Part shown: in pieces, positions 48,285-59,306 of the stretch
How the letters are laid out: every line of letters begins with the position of its first letter
Position numbering within the stretch: the first letter of the stretch is position 1
DNA from: Gadus chalcogrammus
Lineage: Eukaryota; Chordata; Actinopteri; Gadiformes; Gadidae
NCBI RefSeq assembly: GCF_026213295.1
Contig: NC_079419.1
Location: 26,947,206 to 27,011,205 of the forward strand
Direction: 5' to 3'
DNA length: 64,000 bases
The notes under the pieces: model-generated
What the model was told of the DNA's origin: nothing
The model's input: only the letters and a program-made list of their open reading frames with translations
Database searches by the model: none
Made by a program: the position numbers and the translations under genes

Positions 48285-49117
48285 TTTTACTTCCTCTTAT
48301 AACACAGTATCTACTGAAAATTTTAATGCATAAAACATCATTGTTAAGCAAAATGTACCATGTGTATGTTAAATTGTACAGGTTGCTATTCACTTATTTT
48401 GAAGCGTTTTTCTCATTTTTTTTGTACATTTCATGGTTTAAATTCAAATGAAAGTATATTAATGCTAAAATACTTGTCTCAAATGTAAGGTATATGTAAG
48501 AATGTCAATTTGTGGGAGAGATTCTGTTTCCAGAATGAATGTAAATACATTTACAAGAAAAAACAGCTGTATAAGATTTGTTTTTTTGTAATTCCTATTT
48601 TCATACATTTATGGCTCTTAAAAAAAACTGCAGGATATTTTGCGGAGAACTCTTAATCTGATGTCCACAATGGCATTGTCTATGCAAAAATGAAAAAAAA
48701 GAGTAGTGCCCAGACATGGGAACGAAAATCACTTTCTAGACACTTTTTCCTGGTTCACCTTATGGCCTATTAGGCCTCTTCACCAATCTAAAGGTGCTGC
48801 CTTCTGTGGATGGAGCAGCCTTCAATAAGGTCTTGCTCCCCTTGTGGCTATGCATAGTATTTACGGCTTATATTTTTGGTCCTGCTTCCTAGTGGTTAAG
48901 TGAGGGTAATGCAGCTTCTTAAAATACTTAACAGTTCATGGGTCTGATGCGCCGATTTCCCATAATGATATTTCCGGAGATTCTCGGGCATCTTCGACAA
49001 TTTGGCTATAGATTGTCTCATTACACGCTAAATAATATAATTATAGCCTAATTATATATAGGCCTATAGCCTATATATATATATATAGGCAATATATATA
49101 ATTAGGCAATATGTATA
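48285..49117. other. No gene seen; one half of a dispersed repeat pair
   Basis: AT-rich DNA. A block at 48791-48925 (GGTGCTGCCTTCTGTGG ... CCTGCTTCCTA) recurs at 50553-50690. A TA-rich run lies at about 49046-49118. No coding region is supported. Confidence 0.6.
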
Positions 49118-49119
49118 TA

Positions 49120-50064
49120 CCGTATTGGTCCGAATATAAGACGACCCTGATTATAAGACGACCCCCCGTTTTCAACACAAACATTTAGAAAAAAAGATTT
49201 GCAGACCAGATTGACAGAACAAAGAACTTATTAAAAACAATATTAAAAACACGGTGAATTAAACACTTGTTATATTAATGCCAATAATATTAATGCCAGT
49301 AAAAGCCACGGCACTTTCAAGGCAAAATATGTACAGTATGATTCAAAATTAATATCAAGCAATAATCAAGCAACATTGTGAACATTTTTAAATAACAGAA
49401 AATATAGGCCACATATTTAACTAAACTTAACTAAAATTCGCCAAACTTCTCCTCCGATGTCTCTCTATCCCTCACACACGTCCTGTTCGCTCTCGCTGTC
49501 ATCGCTCCGCAGCTGCTCTGCTTCCACCGGCTCCTCCCAAAGCGCGTTTTCTCTGATGTATTCCAAAAACTCTCCGGTCAACCTCACTGAAGCGACCACT
49601 TTGAGGACCACGGTAGGATTTGAGCTGACTGTTGGCATCTTTGAGACTTTGTTTTGGTGCTCGCCATCTTCTTAAGTTACACTCCGTGACCCCGAACTTC
49701 TTGGCAGCTTGCCAGTTGTGACTTAACTCTGCCTTATTGACGAACATTATTTTAAAATTGGCATCATAGCTCCTCCGCTGTTGTTGATTGACCTGACCCA
49801 TTTTTGAGCCACTTGTCTCTGAATGATCAGCTTGTCTTTAAACACTGGTAACGGTCTGGTTGTTAAGGACGCTGGACTACTTCTTCCCGGAACTAATTTC
49901 TGGTGCAACCTGCGGCCGCAAATGTGTATTGACATTTAAAGGGAGAGGCGAAGAAGAGAAACTGCGCTCTGCATAGGCCTACTAGACCCCGAACATAAGA
50001 CGATCCGACTTTTTCGGACCTTTTTCGAGGGAAAAAAGGCTGTCTTATATTCGGACCAATACGG
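49120..50064 (-). mobile_element. pogo/Tigger-like transposon, internally deleted
   Basis: Termini CCGTATTGGTCCGAATATAA (left) and its reverse complement at the right, flanked by TA on both sides (49118-49119 and 50065-50066), fit the Tc1/mariner superfamily. At 945 bp it holds only the N-terminal part of a transposase on -. Confidence 0.9.
49499..49801 (-). pseudogene. pogo-like transposase N-terminal fragment
   Basis: MGQVNQQQRRSYDANFKIMF, then AAKKFGVTECNLRRWRAPK and FRGPK-like YRGPQSGRF. This is the helix-turn-helix DNA-binding start of pogo/Tigger-type transposases. About 100 residues remain; the DDE catalytic domain is gone. Confidence 0.82.
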
Positions 50065-50066
50065 TA

Positions 50067-50712
50067 TATATATATATAGCATTTGTGGTTTTGGCATAAA
50101 CATAACTAGGGTGCACTGTACTATCTGCGCACACCCTTTCTGAAGCCTCTCTCTCGCTCTCTCTCTCTGTCCTTCCCTCTCTCTTTGTCTCTCTCTCGTA
50201 ACGTTTTGTGGAGCACGTTAATTGTCTGAGAACACTCCCATTCAGAATGCATTGGTTTACATTTCGTTCTGTGTAGCACGAAAAAAGTCGGACTATCGTG
50301 CTCTGGAACACGATTCAATAGATTAACGTACGTGCGCATGAGCACGAAATCGCGTGATACCGGGTTGAACGCGTGTGGAGGAAAATACCGTGAGCTTCAA
50401 GCCCCGGGCTTAAGCCAGATTCTCTCCGCGGTTACCTATTGATCTCTGTCCTCTCCACTTGAATCACAAGTTATTGCCCGTCCATTGGGCGTGGCCTATG
50501 TGAAGTGGGCGTGGCCTATGTGACGTATTAGCTTCGGCTTCCTCACTTGTCTGAGGTGCTGCCTTCTGTGGTTGGAGTAGCTATTGCAGCCTTCAGTAAG
50601 GTCCTGCTCCCCTTGTGGCTATGTACAGTATTTACGGCTTATATGTTCGGTCCTGCTTCCTAATAGCTATGTGGGGGCAGCTTATGTGCTTAAAATTCGT
50701 AACACGATGCTA
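50067..50712. other. Low-complexity and repeat DNA
   Basis: A CT-rich tract lies at about 50138-50198, a tandem GGGCGTGGCCTATGTGA pair at about 50487-50523, and the second copy of the 48791 block at 50553-50690. No gene seen. Confidence 0.6.
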
Positions 50713-51261
50713 TCATTGACACAGATGCAAGTTTGATGCCAACATATTCCAGTTTCTTAAATTCAGCTGGAAAACCGAAAAGGGAGGAGACAGTGGAGCT
50801 GGAGTTGTTGTTGTGGCTATGAGGCTGGAGGTCATCGTCGATGGGGAGTGCAGAGGAGGGGGTCGGCCGTTCCTCGCCAAGCCAGCATCAGCGACGGGGG
50901 AAGGCACGATGTCCATGGTGTCGGGCAGGCTGTTGTCTCTCTTCAAGGTCTGTGGTCTGTCTGCTATCTGTGTGGCAGATAGTGGCAGAGTAGATGTGTC
51001 GGGGAGGCTGTAGTCTCACTTCTTCTCAACCTGTGCTCTGACTTTGGCCTGTGCGTCAGACCATGGAGATTTGTGGCAAAGCGAGAAGAGAAGATTGTCC
51101 CTTAACAGTTTTGAGCCTAACCTGTTTGGGTGTAGGCCATCTGCTCTGAAAAGATATTTGCGCCCCTAGAACAAGTTGAAATTGTCAATAAAGCCCCTTC
51201 CTCTTTCATTGCAGACTCTGGAAAGCCATGTATTCAGTGCAAGTAGACGACTGAATCTGTT
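50713..51261 (-). pseudogene. Older L2 retrotransposon ORF1, C-terminal half (SGNH/esterase-like)
   Basis: On -, NRFSRLLALNTWLSRVCNER, GFIDNFNLF, then RADGLHPNRLGSKLLRDNLL. DGLHPN carries the Asp-x-x-His pattern of SGNH hydrolases found in fish L2 ORF1. A Pro/Thr-rich tail follows, ending with a stop at 50713. A stop codon follows NFNLF. The N-terminal half is at 57681-58661, displaced by the younger plus-strand L2. Confidence 0.78.
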
Positions 51262-51267
51262 TATTCC

Positions 51268-51429
51268 CCTGTCAACGCAGACATTGCAAAAAAGGCACGC
51301 CACCTCAGGAAGCAGGGGAAAATACAGAATACTTGGACCACAAGTTGCAAGATCTTTGTGAAGTTGAACGGAATGAATGCAAAGGTGGTACTCATCAGAA
51401 GCATGGAGGAATTGGACAAGTACCAGTAG
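51268..51429 (+). pseudogene. L2 ORF1, C-terminal remnant
   Basis: PVNADIAKKARHLRKQGKIQ, then NTWTTSCKIFVKLNG, VVLIRSMEELDKYQ and stop TAG at 51427-51429. This is the RNA-binding C-terminal block of L2/CR1-type ORF1. The N-terminus is missing through 5' truncation. ORF2 starts 58 bp later. Confidence 0.75.
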
Positions 51430-52859
51430 GGAAGAGGCAAAGGGATAGGTGGGCTATTGGCATACTGAACTAAGGTAACAACACACCATGACACACAACA
51501 ATGTAACTTTCGCTACAATGGGTGACGACAGTCATCTAAATCAGCGGATAATGGACTATGAACAATTTACTGAATTTAACACATTGGATCACTATGAGCA
51601 CAACACAATGGACTTGGAACTGGACATTGACCTAGATATTAATTTATTTTCCAACATTAATAACTCTTGTAAATACTACACTACTGAACAGTATAATCAC
51701 AACTTCAAAGCAGATGGGAAGTTATCTATTATTCACATTAACAGTAGAAGTCTATATGCAAACTTGAAATCCATCAAGAACTATTTGTACTCATTCTCAC
51801 AACCATTCAATATCATTGCAATCTCTGAAACCTGGTTCAACAAGGAAAAGGAAATGGACTGTGAGATGGATGGCTAGGAACTTACTTATAAAAACAGACT
51901 TAACAAGGGTGGAGGAGGAGTAGCAATTTATGTGGATAAAAACTTCAATTTCAAGATTGTAGAGGCTATGTCACAGGTGGTTGATAACCTTCTCGAATGC
52001 ATTACAATTGAGATCTGCATGGAAAACAAAAAATATATGCTAATCAGTTGTGTATATAGGGCGCCCGATTCAAGTATTGATACTTTTAAGGATTGGATGG
52101 GAGGCATGTTCTCAGGAATAGGTAATAAAAATATATTTATATGTGGAGATACCAACATAGATCTATTGAAACGTAGCAATCATAAAAGTACAGAGGATTT
52201 TATAAATACAATACACAGTATGTGCCTACTTCCTTCGATCACTAGACCCAGTAGAATCACAACTCATAGTGCCTCTCTCATAGACAACATATTTACCAAT
52301 GTAATTGATAACAAAATAAGTGGGTTATTAGTCTGCGATATTACGACCACCTGCCAGTGTTTACGGTAATTGATTATGTTTATAAGAATAGGACAGAAAA
52401 ACAAAAAATATTTAGACTAATCAAGACAGACAAATCAATTAATATGTTAATACAGGATCTAGTATCACAGAACTGGGACATGATTTATAACGAAAAAGAT
52501 GTGGACGGTGCTTATAATATATTTTTGGAGATATTTAAGGCTAAGTATGATAAACATTGTCCAATCAAAGAATGCAACAAAAAAAGAGCATATGATAACT
52601 GTCCATGGTTAACGAAAGGTTTGCAAAATGCTTGCAAAAAGAAAAATGCATTATACAGGAATTATATTAGACAAAGAACCAAAGAAGCCGAGGATAAATA
52701 TAAAACATATAAAAATAAGTTAATCAGTATTATAAGGATAAGTAGGAAAGAATACTATAAGAATAAACTAGATCGTAATAAAGATAACATAAAAGGGATA
52801 TGGAACATTTTAAATAGTATAACTAGAATTGCAATCCCTGAAGGTATTGCGGTGTGAAT

Positions 52860-53190
52860 GCTAACGCTGAAATGCTCCGCAATACTGCTGAAGCTGCACG
52901 TTGAAGAATCGTTGCAATGAATCTAGGACATCTGCTGAACATTTTGAATGTAGAATGAAGTCTGTAGAATGAACCATGAATGAGTTGAATGGTTTTGAAG
53001 TCATACTGCTAAAGTCTGCTGACGCTGAAATGCTCCGCTCTACTGCTGAAGCTGCACGTTGAAGAATCGTTACAATGAATCTAGGACATCTGCTGAACAT
53101 TTTGAATGTAGAATGAAGTCTGTAGAATGAACTATGAATGAGTTGAATGGTTTTGAAGTCATACTGCTAAAGTCTGCAGTACTGCTGAAG
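52860..53190. repeat. About 163-bp tandem repeat, two copies, in family C
   Basis: GCTGAAATGCTCCGC starts near 52866 and 53029, with long near-identical downstream sequence. A third partial copy lies near 53500. Confidence 0.85.
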
Positions 53191-53815
53191 CTGCATGTTG
53201 AATCAATACCCTGAATCTAGGAAATCTGCTGAACATTTTGAAGGTAGAATGAAGCCTGTAGAATGAAGACGCTGAATCTAGGAAATCTGATGAACATTTT
53301 GAAGGTAGAATGAAGCCTGTAGAATGAAGACGCTGAATCTAGGAAATCTGCTGAACATTTTGAAGGTAGAATGAAGCCTGTAGAATCAATACCCTGAATC
53401 TAGGAAATCTGCTGAACATTTTGAAGGTAGAATGAAGTCTGTAGAATGAACTATGAATGAGTTGAATGGTTTTGAAGTCATACTGCTAAAGTCTGCTGAC
53501 GCTGAAATGCTCCGCTCTACTGCTGAAGCTGAATGTTGAATCAATACCCTGAATCTAGGAAATCAGCTGAACATTTTGAAGGTAGAATGAAGCCTGTAGA
53601 ATGAAGACGCTGAATCTAGGAAATCTGCTGAACATTTTGAAGGTAGAATGAAGCCTGTAGAATGAAGACGCTGAATCTAGGAAATCTGCTGAAAATTTTG
53701 AAGGTAGAATGAAGCCTGTAGAATGAAGACACTGAATCTAGGAAATCTGCTGAACATTTTGAAGGTAGAATGAAGCCTGTAGAATGAAGACGCTGAATCT
53801 AGGAAATATAATAGC
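53190..53815. repeat. 61-bp minisatellite in family C
   Basis: AGGAAATCTGCTGAACATTT recurs at a 61-bp spacing (for example near 53219, 53280, 53341 and again from about 53615 on), about nine copies with point changes. Confidence 0.9.
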
Positions 53816-53854
53816 AAGATGGTACTAATGCAGCTGAACGTTTTAACGTTTGAA

Positions 53855-54350
53855 TGCTAACCTCAGCGCTAACGCTAAGGTCAACTCAAATGTCAGCGCT
53901 AACGCTAACGTCAACGCTAACGTCAGCGCTTATGGTAACGTCAATCCTAACTTTAGCGCTAAAGCTAACGTCAATGCTAATTCAGCGCTAATGCTAACGC
54001 TAACGTCAACGCTAACTTCAGTGCTAATGCTACCGTCAGGGATAACGTCAACTCCAACGTTAGCGCTAATGCTAACGTCAATGCTAATTCAGCGCTAATG
54101 CTAACGTCAGGGCTAACGGTAACGTCAACTCTAACGGTAACGTCAATGCTAACTTCAGCGCTAATGCTAACTTCAGCGCTAATGCTAACTTCAGTGCTAA
54201 TGCTAACGTCAACGCTAACGTCAGCGCTAATGGTACCGTCAATGCTAACTTTAGCGCTAATGCTAACGTCTGCGCTAACGCTAACGTCAGAGCTAACGTC
54301 GGAGGTAACGGCCGCGCTAACGTCAACTCTAACGTCACTGCTAACGTCCA
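53855..54350. repeat. Degenerate GCTAACGTCA hexamer/dodecamer array in family C
   Basis: About 500 bp of interleaved GCTAAC, GTCAAC, GTCAGC and GCTAAT words. It creates spurious long open frames on both strands. Confidence 0.9.
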
Positions 54351-54439
54351 TTGTTGTAGTCCATGACAAAGACTACACTACCCTCCACCACACTGACTTT
54401 AACCAGACTCCAAAGTGGTGTGCTCGCCACTGATTGTCA

Positions 54440-54960
54440 ACAAGCAACAGCTGTGGCAAACGGTTAACGAATCCGGAATAAAACTAAAACTGTGAATCTG
54501 AAAAAACTATAAATTATATCGAAATTCTGTTTGAATATTATCGAAGAGACAAATGTGTAAATCTGTTTAATTCCTTGAATGATGGTAAACGGTTGAAATT
54601 TGACCAAGTTATGAAGGTTTGAATGTTGTAAATGTTGAATAGGATGAAGGTTGAATCAGCCTCAAGGTTGAATCAGCCTCATTTGAATATTGAATGTTAG
54701 AGACCACTGATTGGTCAACGAGCTGTTGCCATGGCAAACGGTTAGAGTGAGAGCAACTGAAAACGAATCCGGAATAAAACTAAAACTGTGAATCTGAAAA
54801 AACTATAAATGATATCGAAATTCTGTTTGAATATTATTGAAGATACAAATGTGTAGATCTGTTTAATTCTTTGAATGATGGTAAACGGTTGAAATTTGAC
54901 CAAGTTATGAAGGTTTGAATGTTGGAAGTGTTGAATCGGATCAAGGGTGAATCAGCGTTT
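54440..54960. repeat. Two-copy repeat of about 285 bp in family C
   Basis: AACGAATCCGGAATAAAACT occurs near 54467 and 54763, each followed by the same text with scattered changes. This parallels the paired internal subrepeats of family A. Confidence 0.85.
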
Positions 54961-55146
54961 TTTGAATTTTGAATGGGAGTGAATGGGGCAATTTTCGGTG
55001 AATAAAGTTGAATATCTCGGGAATTATGAATAATAGAGAAAAATAATAGCATAATACTACTAATGGAGCTGAACGTTTTAATGTTTCTACGTTGAAGTAT
55101 GTTGAAGGAGATGCTCGCAGAAAAAGTGGCGGAATAATAATAATTA

Positions 55147-55497
55147 TAAAAATAAATATGTAGGATTTCAAAGCTGTGAATGCTACAGCATTCACACCAA
55201 AAATAAATATGTAGGATTTCAAAGCTGTGAATGCTACAGCATTCACACCAAAAATAAATATGTAGGATTTCAAAGCTGTGAATGCTACAGCATTCACACC
55301 AAATACGTAGGATTTCAAAGATGTGAATGCTTGCAGCATTCACACCAATAAATATGTAGGATTTCAAAGCTGTGAATGCTATAGCATTCACACCAAAAAT
55401 AAATATGTAGGATTTCAAAGCTGTGAATGCTACAGCATTCACACCAAAAATAAATATGTAGGATTTCAAAGCTGTGAATGCTTGCAGCATTCACACC
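55147..55497 (-). repeat. Seven tandem family C left modules
   Basis: Seven copies of a 46-53 bp unit containing GGATTTCAAAGCTGTGAATG and AGCATTCACACC. Each ends in a hairpin of stem TGAATGCT/AGCATTCA with a 2-4 nt loop (AC, AT or TGC-type). Two copies carry the CTTGCAGC variant loop. Confidence 0.93.
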
Positions 55498-57206
55498 AAT
55501 AAGAGATGGTGTCAAACAAAACAGCTTACCTAAATATTTCAAAGAAGATGATATTGAAAATTACAATATGGAGGAGGTGGCAGATCGCTTCAATAACTTT
55601 TTTGTTAATGTAGGCCCTCATCTAGAGAGTACAATTATGGATCGAGGGGTTGAAGGGAAGCATATGGGGGATCTGGTGAACAGAAATCCATGCTCAATGT
55701 TCCTTGAGAGAGTCGAAGAGAAGGAAATATTGGACATAGTAAAAAACTGTAAAAAATAAACAATCAACAGATTTGAATGATTTTGACATGTCACTGGTCA
55801 AACTGGTCATTGAGGGGATTTCTAAGCCACTTACTCGCATATGCAATTTATCATTTCAAACCGGTTAAATTCCAAATCAAATGAAAATAGCAAAGGTCAT
55901 TCCACTGTATAAAAATGGGAGCAAACACCTCTTCACAAACTACAGACCTGTCTCACTACTGCCTCAATTTTCAAAAATACTGGAGAAACTATTTAATAGC
56001 AGATTAGATTTATTCCTGGAAAGACATAATGTACTCTCAGAGAGTTAATATGGTTTTAGAACTAAAAGATTAACTTCTCAGGCATTAATGGAATCGATTG
56101 AAAGAATCACAGACGCAATTGATAATCATCAATATGCAATTGGCATCTTCATTTACCTCAGAAAAGCTTTTGACACTATCAATCACAATATATTAATTAA
56201 TAAACTGGAGAAAACTGGTATAAGAGGCATGGCAATAGACTGGATAAAAAGCTATTTGGACAGACGGAAACAGTTTGTGAAGCTGGGTAACCATAGCTCA
56301 AATTGCTTTGACATTGCTTGTGGAGTCCCCCAGGGGTCAGTATTGGGACCAAAACTTTTTATACTGTCCATAAATGATATTTGCCAAGTATCCCAGTTGC
56401 TGTCTATGGTACTTCTCGCAGATGACACTAATGTATTTTGCTCTGGTGATGATCTAGATACATTACAAAAGAACATAAATGAAGAGTTGTACAAACTGAA
56501 ATTATGGTTTGACTGGAACAAATTATCTTTAAATGTGTGCAAGACCAAGTGTATGTTCTTTGGAAGGTTAAACACACAGTTAAAGATAGAAATTGATGGG
56601 GTGGCTATTGAACAAGTGCATGAAATCAAATTTCTGGGTGTAACAATTGACGACAAGCTCATCTGGAAACCACATATTACACATGTAAAATACAAAGTAG
56701 CAAGAAGTTTAGCAGTCATAAATAAAGCAAAGCAGGTACTGGATCATAAGTCACTTCACACTCTCTACTGTTCTTTAGTCTTGCCATATTTAAACTACTG
56801 TACTGAAGTCTTGGGTAACAATTACAAAAGTTCTTTACAGTCACTAATCATTTTACAAAAAAGAGCGGTAAGGATCATTCACAGGGTCGGCTATCTGGAA
56901 CATACCAATCCACTATTTCTACAGTCTAAATTATTAAACTTCACAGACATCGTCTCATATCGAACAGCAATAACTATGTACAGGGCTAGGTACCATTTGT
57001 TACCATTGAACATTCAAAACTTGTTTAGTGAACGTGAGGGGGGGCATAATTTGAGGAGAGAACTCAATTTCAAAATTCAGATGAGTAATTCCACCATGAA
57101 AAGTTTTCGCATTTCCATCACAGGTGTCAAGTTGTGGAACAATCTGAGCGAAGTACATAAGCAATGTCCAAGCATCAATGTTTTTAAAAGAATGTACAAA
57201 ATTTAG

Positions 57207-57680
57207 TGTTCACAGGATATAGTGAACTATAGTGCACTAAGAGTCAGTAGGTTTGTGTATGTATGTATAGGTATACTGTGTATACACGCTGTTGTGTCAC
57301 ATTCATACTGTTACTTGTTAAATGTATGTTGTAGATATATATATTATGTACATACTTAAATGTGTATATTTATTTATATAACATAATTTTTTTATATTCA
57401 TTTATTATTATTACTATTATTATTAAACATACAGTAAGTAAGTAATACGAGGGGTGGGAGTACATACGTTTTTACTTCTTCTCACTCCTTTTCGGATATG
57501 TTTACATGAATGTTTATTTTTATTTCTTGTTTCTTTTTGCTTTTTATTTGTACTATTACTATTATTATTTTTGTTTTTGTTATTCATTCTTGAATGGCTT
57601 TATTGCTGCAATTGGCAAAAATGTTTTGTTTTTGTTTTGTCTACAAATTCGAAATAAACATGAAAGAAAGAAAGAAAGAA
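57207..57680 (+). other. 3' end of the younger L2
   Basis: AT-rich, with a TTATTATTATTACTATT tract near 57410, AATAAA at about 57653 and a (GAAA)n tail at 57661-57680. The microsatellite-like tail is usual for fish L2 elements. Confidence 0.7.
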
Positions 57681-58661
57681 CTGCTGGTATGGGTCCACTG
57701 ATGAATGACTTAATGTGTATTTTGTCCAGTGTATCCAATAGATCAGCGTAATCCCTCTTCAGAAGTTCTGACTGTTCTCTTTGAATATCATTAAGTCCTG
57801 CATGCACAATAATCTGTGAGATTTTGGTGTTTTCCAATATGACTGTGGCTAGTTTCTGGTTGATATCACTAACCATCACATCTAGGAAGTAGCATGTTTT
57901 GATCTTCTTACCGGTTAAATCCTTGATGGTTGAGTCTCCTATAATCAGAGTGTCTGGTTCATCTGCTTTCTGTGAGATGGGCACTTGTTGGCTTGAGGTG
58001 GCGGTGGTAGACACATTCGCAGCTAGCCTCCGTGGCGACTGGTTCTTGTTCCATCACTGTCCGCACCGTCCGTCCGGACACATTTCGGGGCTCAGGGGTG
58101 CACGGGTGGCCGACGCATGCACAGCTCGCCTCTCTGGCAACGGGTTCATGGTCGGTCTCTGTCCCAACTGTTTGTCCGGACGCATCTCGGGGCTCAGGGG
58201 TTCATGGGTGGCAGGCGCGTTCTTTTGAAGTGGCAAGAACCGGTTCTTCAGCGGCAGGGTTAACTTCAGTGACGGGCTAATCCGGCTGATACATGCAACT
58301 TTAGTTTTGGGTAACTTAGCATTTTGCGTTGAGTGAACTTGTTGATTCACTTTGGTATGTTATTTTGGCTTAGCGCCGACTCTGTGCCAGTGAGATGCAG
58401 CTGGAACTGTCTCTCTCTTGTCCAGCTTCGGGAAGGATACAGTGTAGCTTTGATCATCTTGTTGTGTATTTGTCTGAGTTAGCTCAGCAAACTCACCCTC
58501 GGCACTGTATCCTGGAGAAATCCTTTGCATTTTTCTAATGCTTCTAGTCTCGTTTCAAATAAAGCCACTGTCTGTCGCACTTTGGTGCAGTCTGTGCATT
58601 TCCCAGTCTCCGTGCCTGAGATATCCGAGTACAGAGGCATGTTGGCGATAGGAAAGTCCAA
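57681..58661 (-). pseudogene. Older L2 ORF1, N-terminal half (start and SGNH/esterase core)
   Basis: On -, NMPLYSDISGTETGKCTDCT (a small Cys pair) and TVALFETRLEALEKC (coiled-coil-like), then a Pro-rich linker with stops. The SGNH block follows: DTLIIGDSTIKDL (block I), ISQIIVHAGLNDIQREQSEL (block III-like, GLND instead of the usual GxND) and SFISGPIPA, where the younger L2 cuts it. The start was chosen at the ATG at 58661; a start at MPLYSDIS is also possible. The C-terminal half lies at 50713-51261. Confidence 0.78.
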
Positions 58662-58943
58662 GGCTTTTGCTGCGGTCTTATCCGGGAGTCATAAAAAGTG
58701 CCAAAATCTATTGTTGAATCGAGCAATGGAGGACGACGGAAACAAACTATATATTGTTAAGTATAATGATCATGAAATAGAATAAAATAAAGTAGATCTG
58801 AACAATGAATTAAGTAGTTTTTTCCAATGCCTAGCGGAGCTTCGGGAAACATGACCTCTCTGCTGCCTCTACACATATCTTTAGGTCTGTATTGTTGCAG
58901 TGTAAGAAAAATATATGTTGTTAGTCAGTAAATGTGAACATAC
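58662..58943. other. 5' flank of the older L2, no gene assigned
   Basis: Minus-strand sequence upstream of the L2 ORF1 start, then unassigned DNA. Nothing firmly recognised. Confidence 0.4.
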
Positions 58944-59306
58944 CTGCACAACATCTCAATAAAAGGGAAAACCACATTTTTTGGTGTAAAACGCAAAATA
59001 ACGCTGTGGAAAAACTTCCACTGTTCAGGTCTGGTACTTTGAGCTCAGCTTTTCCACATCAGTCAGGACCCTCTTGTTTGTAAGGATTTTTTCCACTTTA
59101 TAGAGGGCTTTGGTGCCTAAAGAAAGATATACATATATTATTATTTTTAGAGAAACACAAGCAAGATAGTCAAACAACATTACATACAATGGATGTTTAC
59201 ACACCTGGCTGAAACCACTTTTTTTGATCTCTTGTTCGGCAAACAGGGTGGAGGCATTTGGGGAAAGCTGGGTTGTCGTGGCTGTGTATGTTCTGAATAT
59301 GGTTAA

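Larger units (their letters stand above)
52829..55497 (-). mobile_element. Family C hairpin-ended element inserted in L2 ORF2
   Basis: Read on -, it starts GGTGTGAATGCTGCAAGCAT, a self-complementary left module, then CTTTGAAATCCTACATATTT, six more module copies, an ATAATTATTATTATT tract and the body CCGCCACTTTTTC. It ends AGCATTCACACC, inverse of the left tip, plus a hairpin GCAAT...ATTGC. This is the same architecture as families A and B. The L2 frame resumes after it (IRDGVKQNSLPKYF). The body contains three kinds of tandem repeat. No real coding region. Confidence 0.85.
51488..57206 (+). pseudogene. L2 ORF2: endonuclease plus reverse transcriptase, split by family C
   Basis: Start MTHNNVTFATMGDD. 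APE endonuclease motifs: IIHINSRSL, IAISETWF, a CGDTNIDLL block, SLIDNIFTN and YDHLPVF (the last reached after a one-base frameshift near 52342). Stops interrupt at 51875-51877 and in the 55,760-56,050 region. The reverse transcriptase follows family C: NYRPVSLLP, KAFDTINHN, CGVPQGSVLGP, LLADDTNVF and KFLGVTID. In motif A the usual Asp before LxKAFD is Tyr (IFIYLRKAFD), so the catalytic site is lost even where the frame is open. The C-terminus ends at 57206. Confidence 0.9.
51262..57680 (+). mobile_element. L2-type non-LTR retrotransposon, 5'-truncated, inserted in an older L2
   Basis: It begins inside its own ORF1 (51268-51429), continues with ORF2 (51488-57206) and ends in a (GAAA)n-like tail after AATAAA at about 57653. 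It interrupts a minus-strand L2 ORF1, with a few codons of target missing. Family C (52829-55497) interrupts its ORF2. Confidence 0.85.

Noticed and set aside
49457..49675. Plus-strand frame over the pogo-like fragment
   Set aside because: It is the antisense of the transposase N-terminus, which is recognisable on the minus strand.
53850..54433. Long open frames on both strands made of Leu-Thr, Ala-Leu or Val-Ser repeats
   Set aside because: They come from the degenerate GCTAAC/GTCA hexamer array; absence of stops is a composition effect.
55147..55497. Regular hairpin repeats resembling a CRISPR array
   Set aside because: Seven palindromic units are evenly spaced, but the intervals are the same sequence rather than unique spacers, the genome is eukaryotic and there are no cas genes.
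54834..55542. Minus-strand frames with repeated SYIFIFGVNA-like words
   Set aside because: They are created by the seven tandem family C left modules and do not correspond to a protein.
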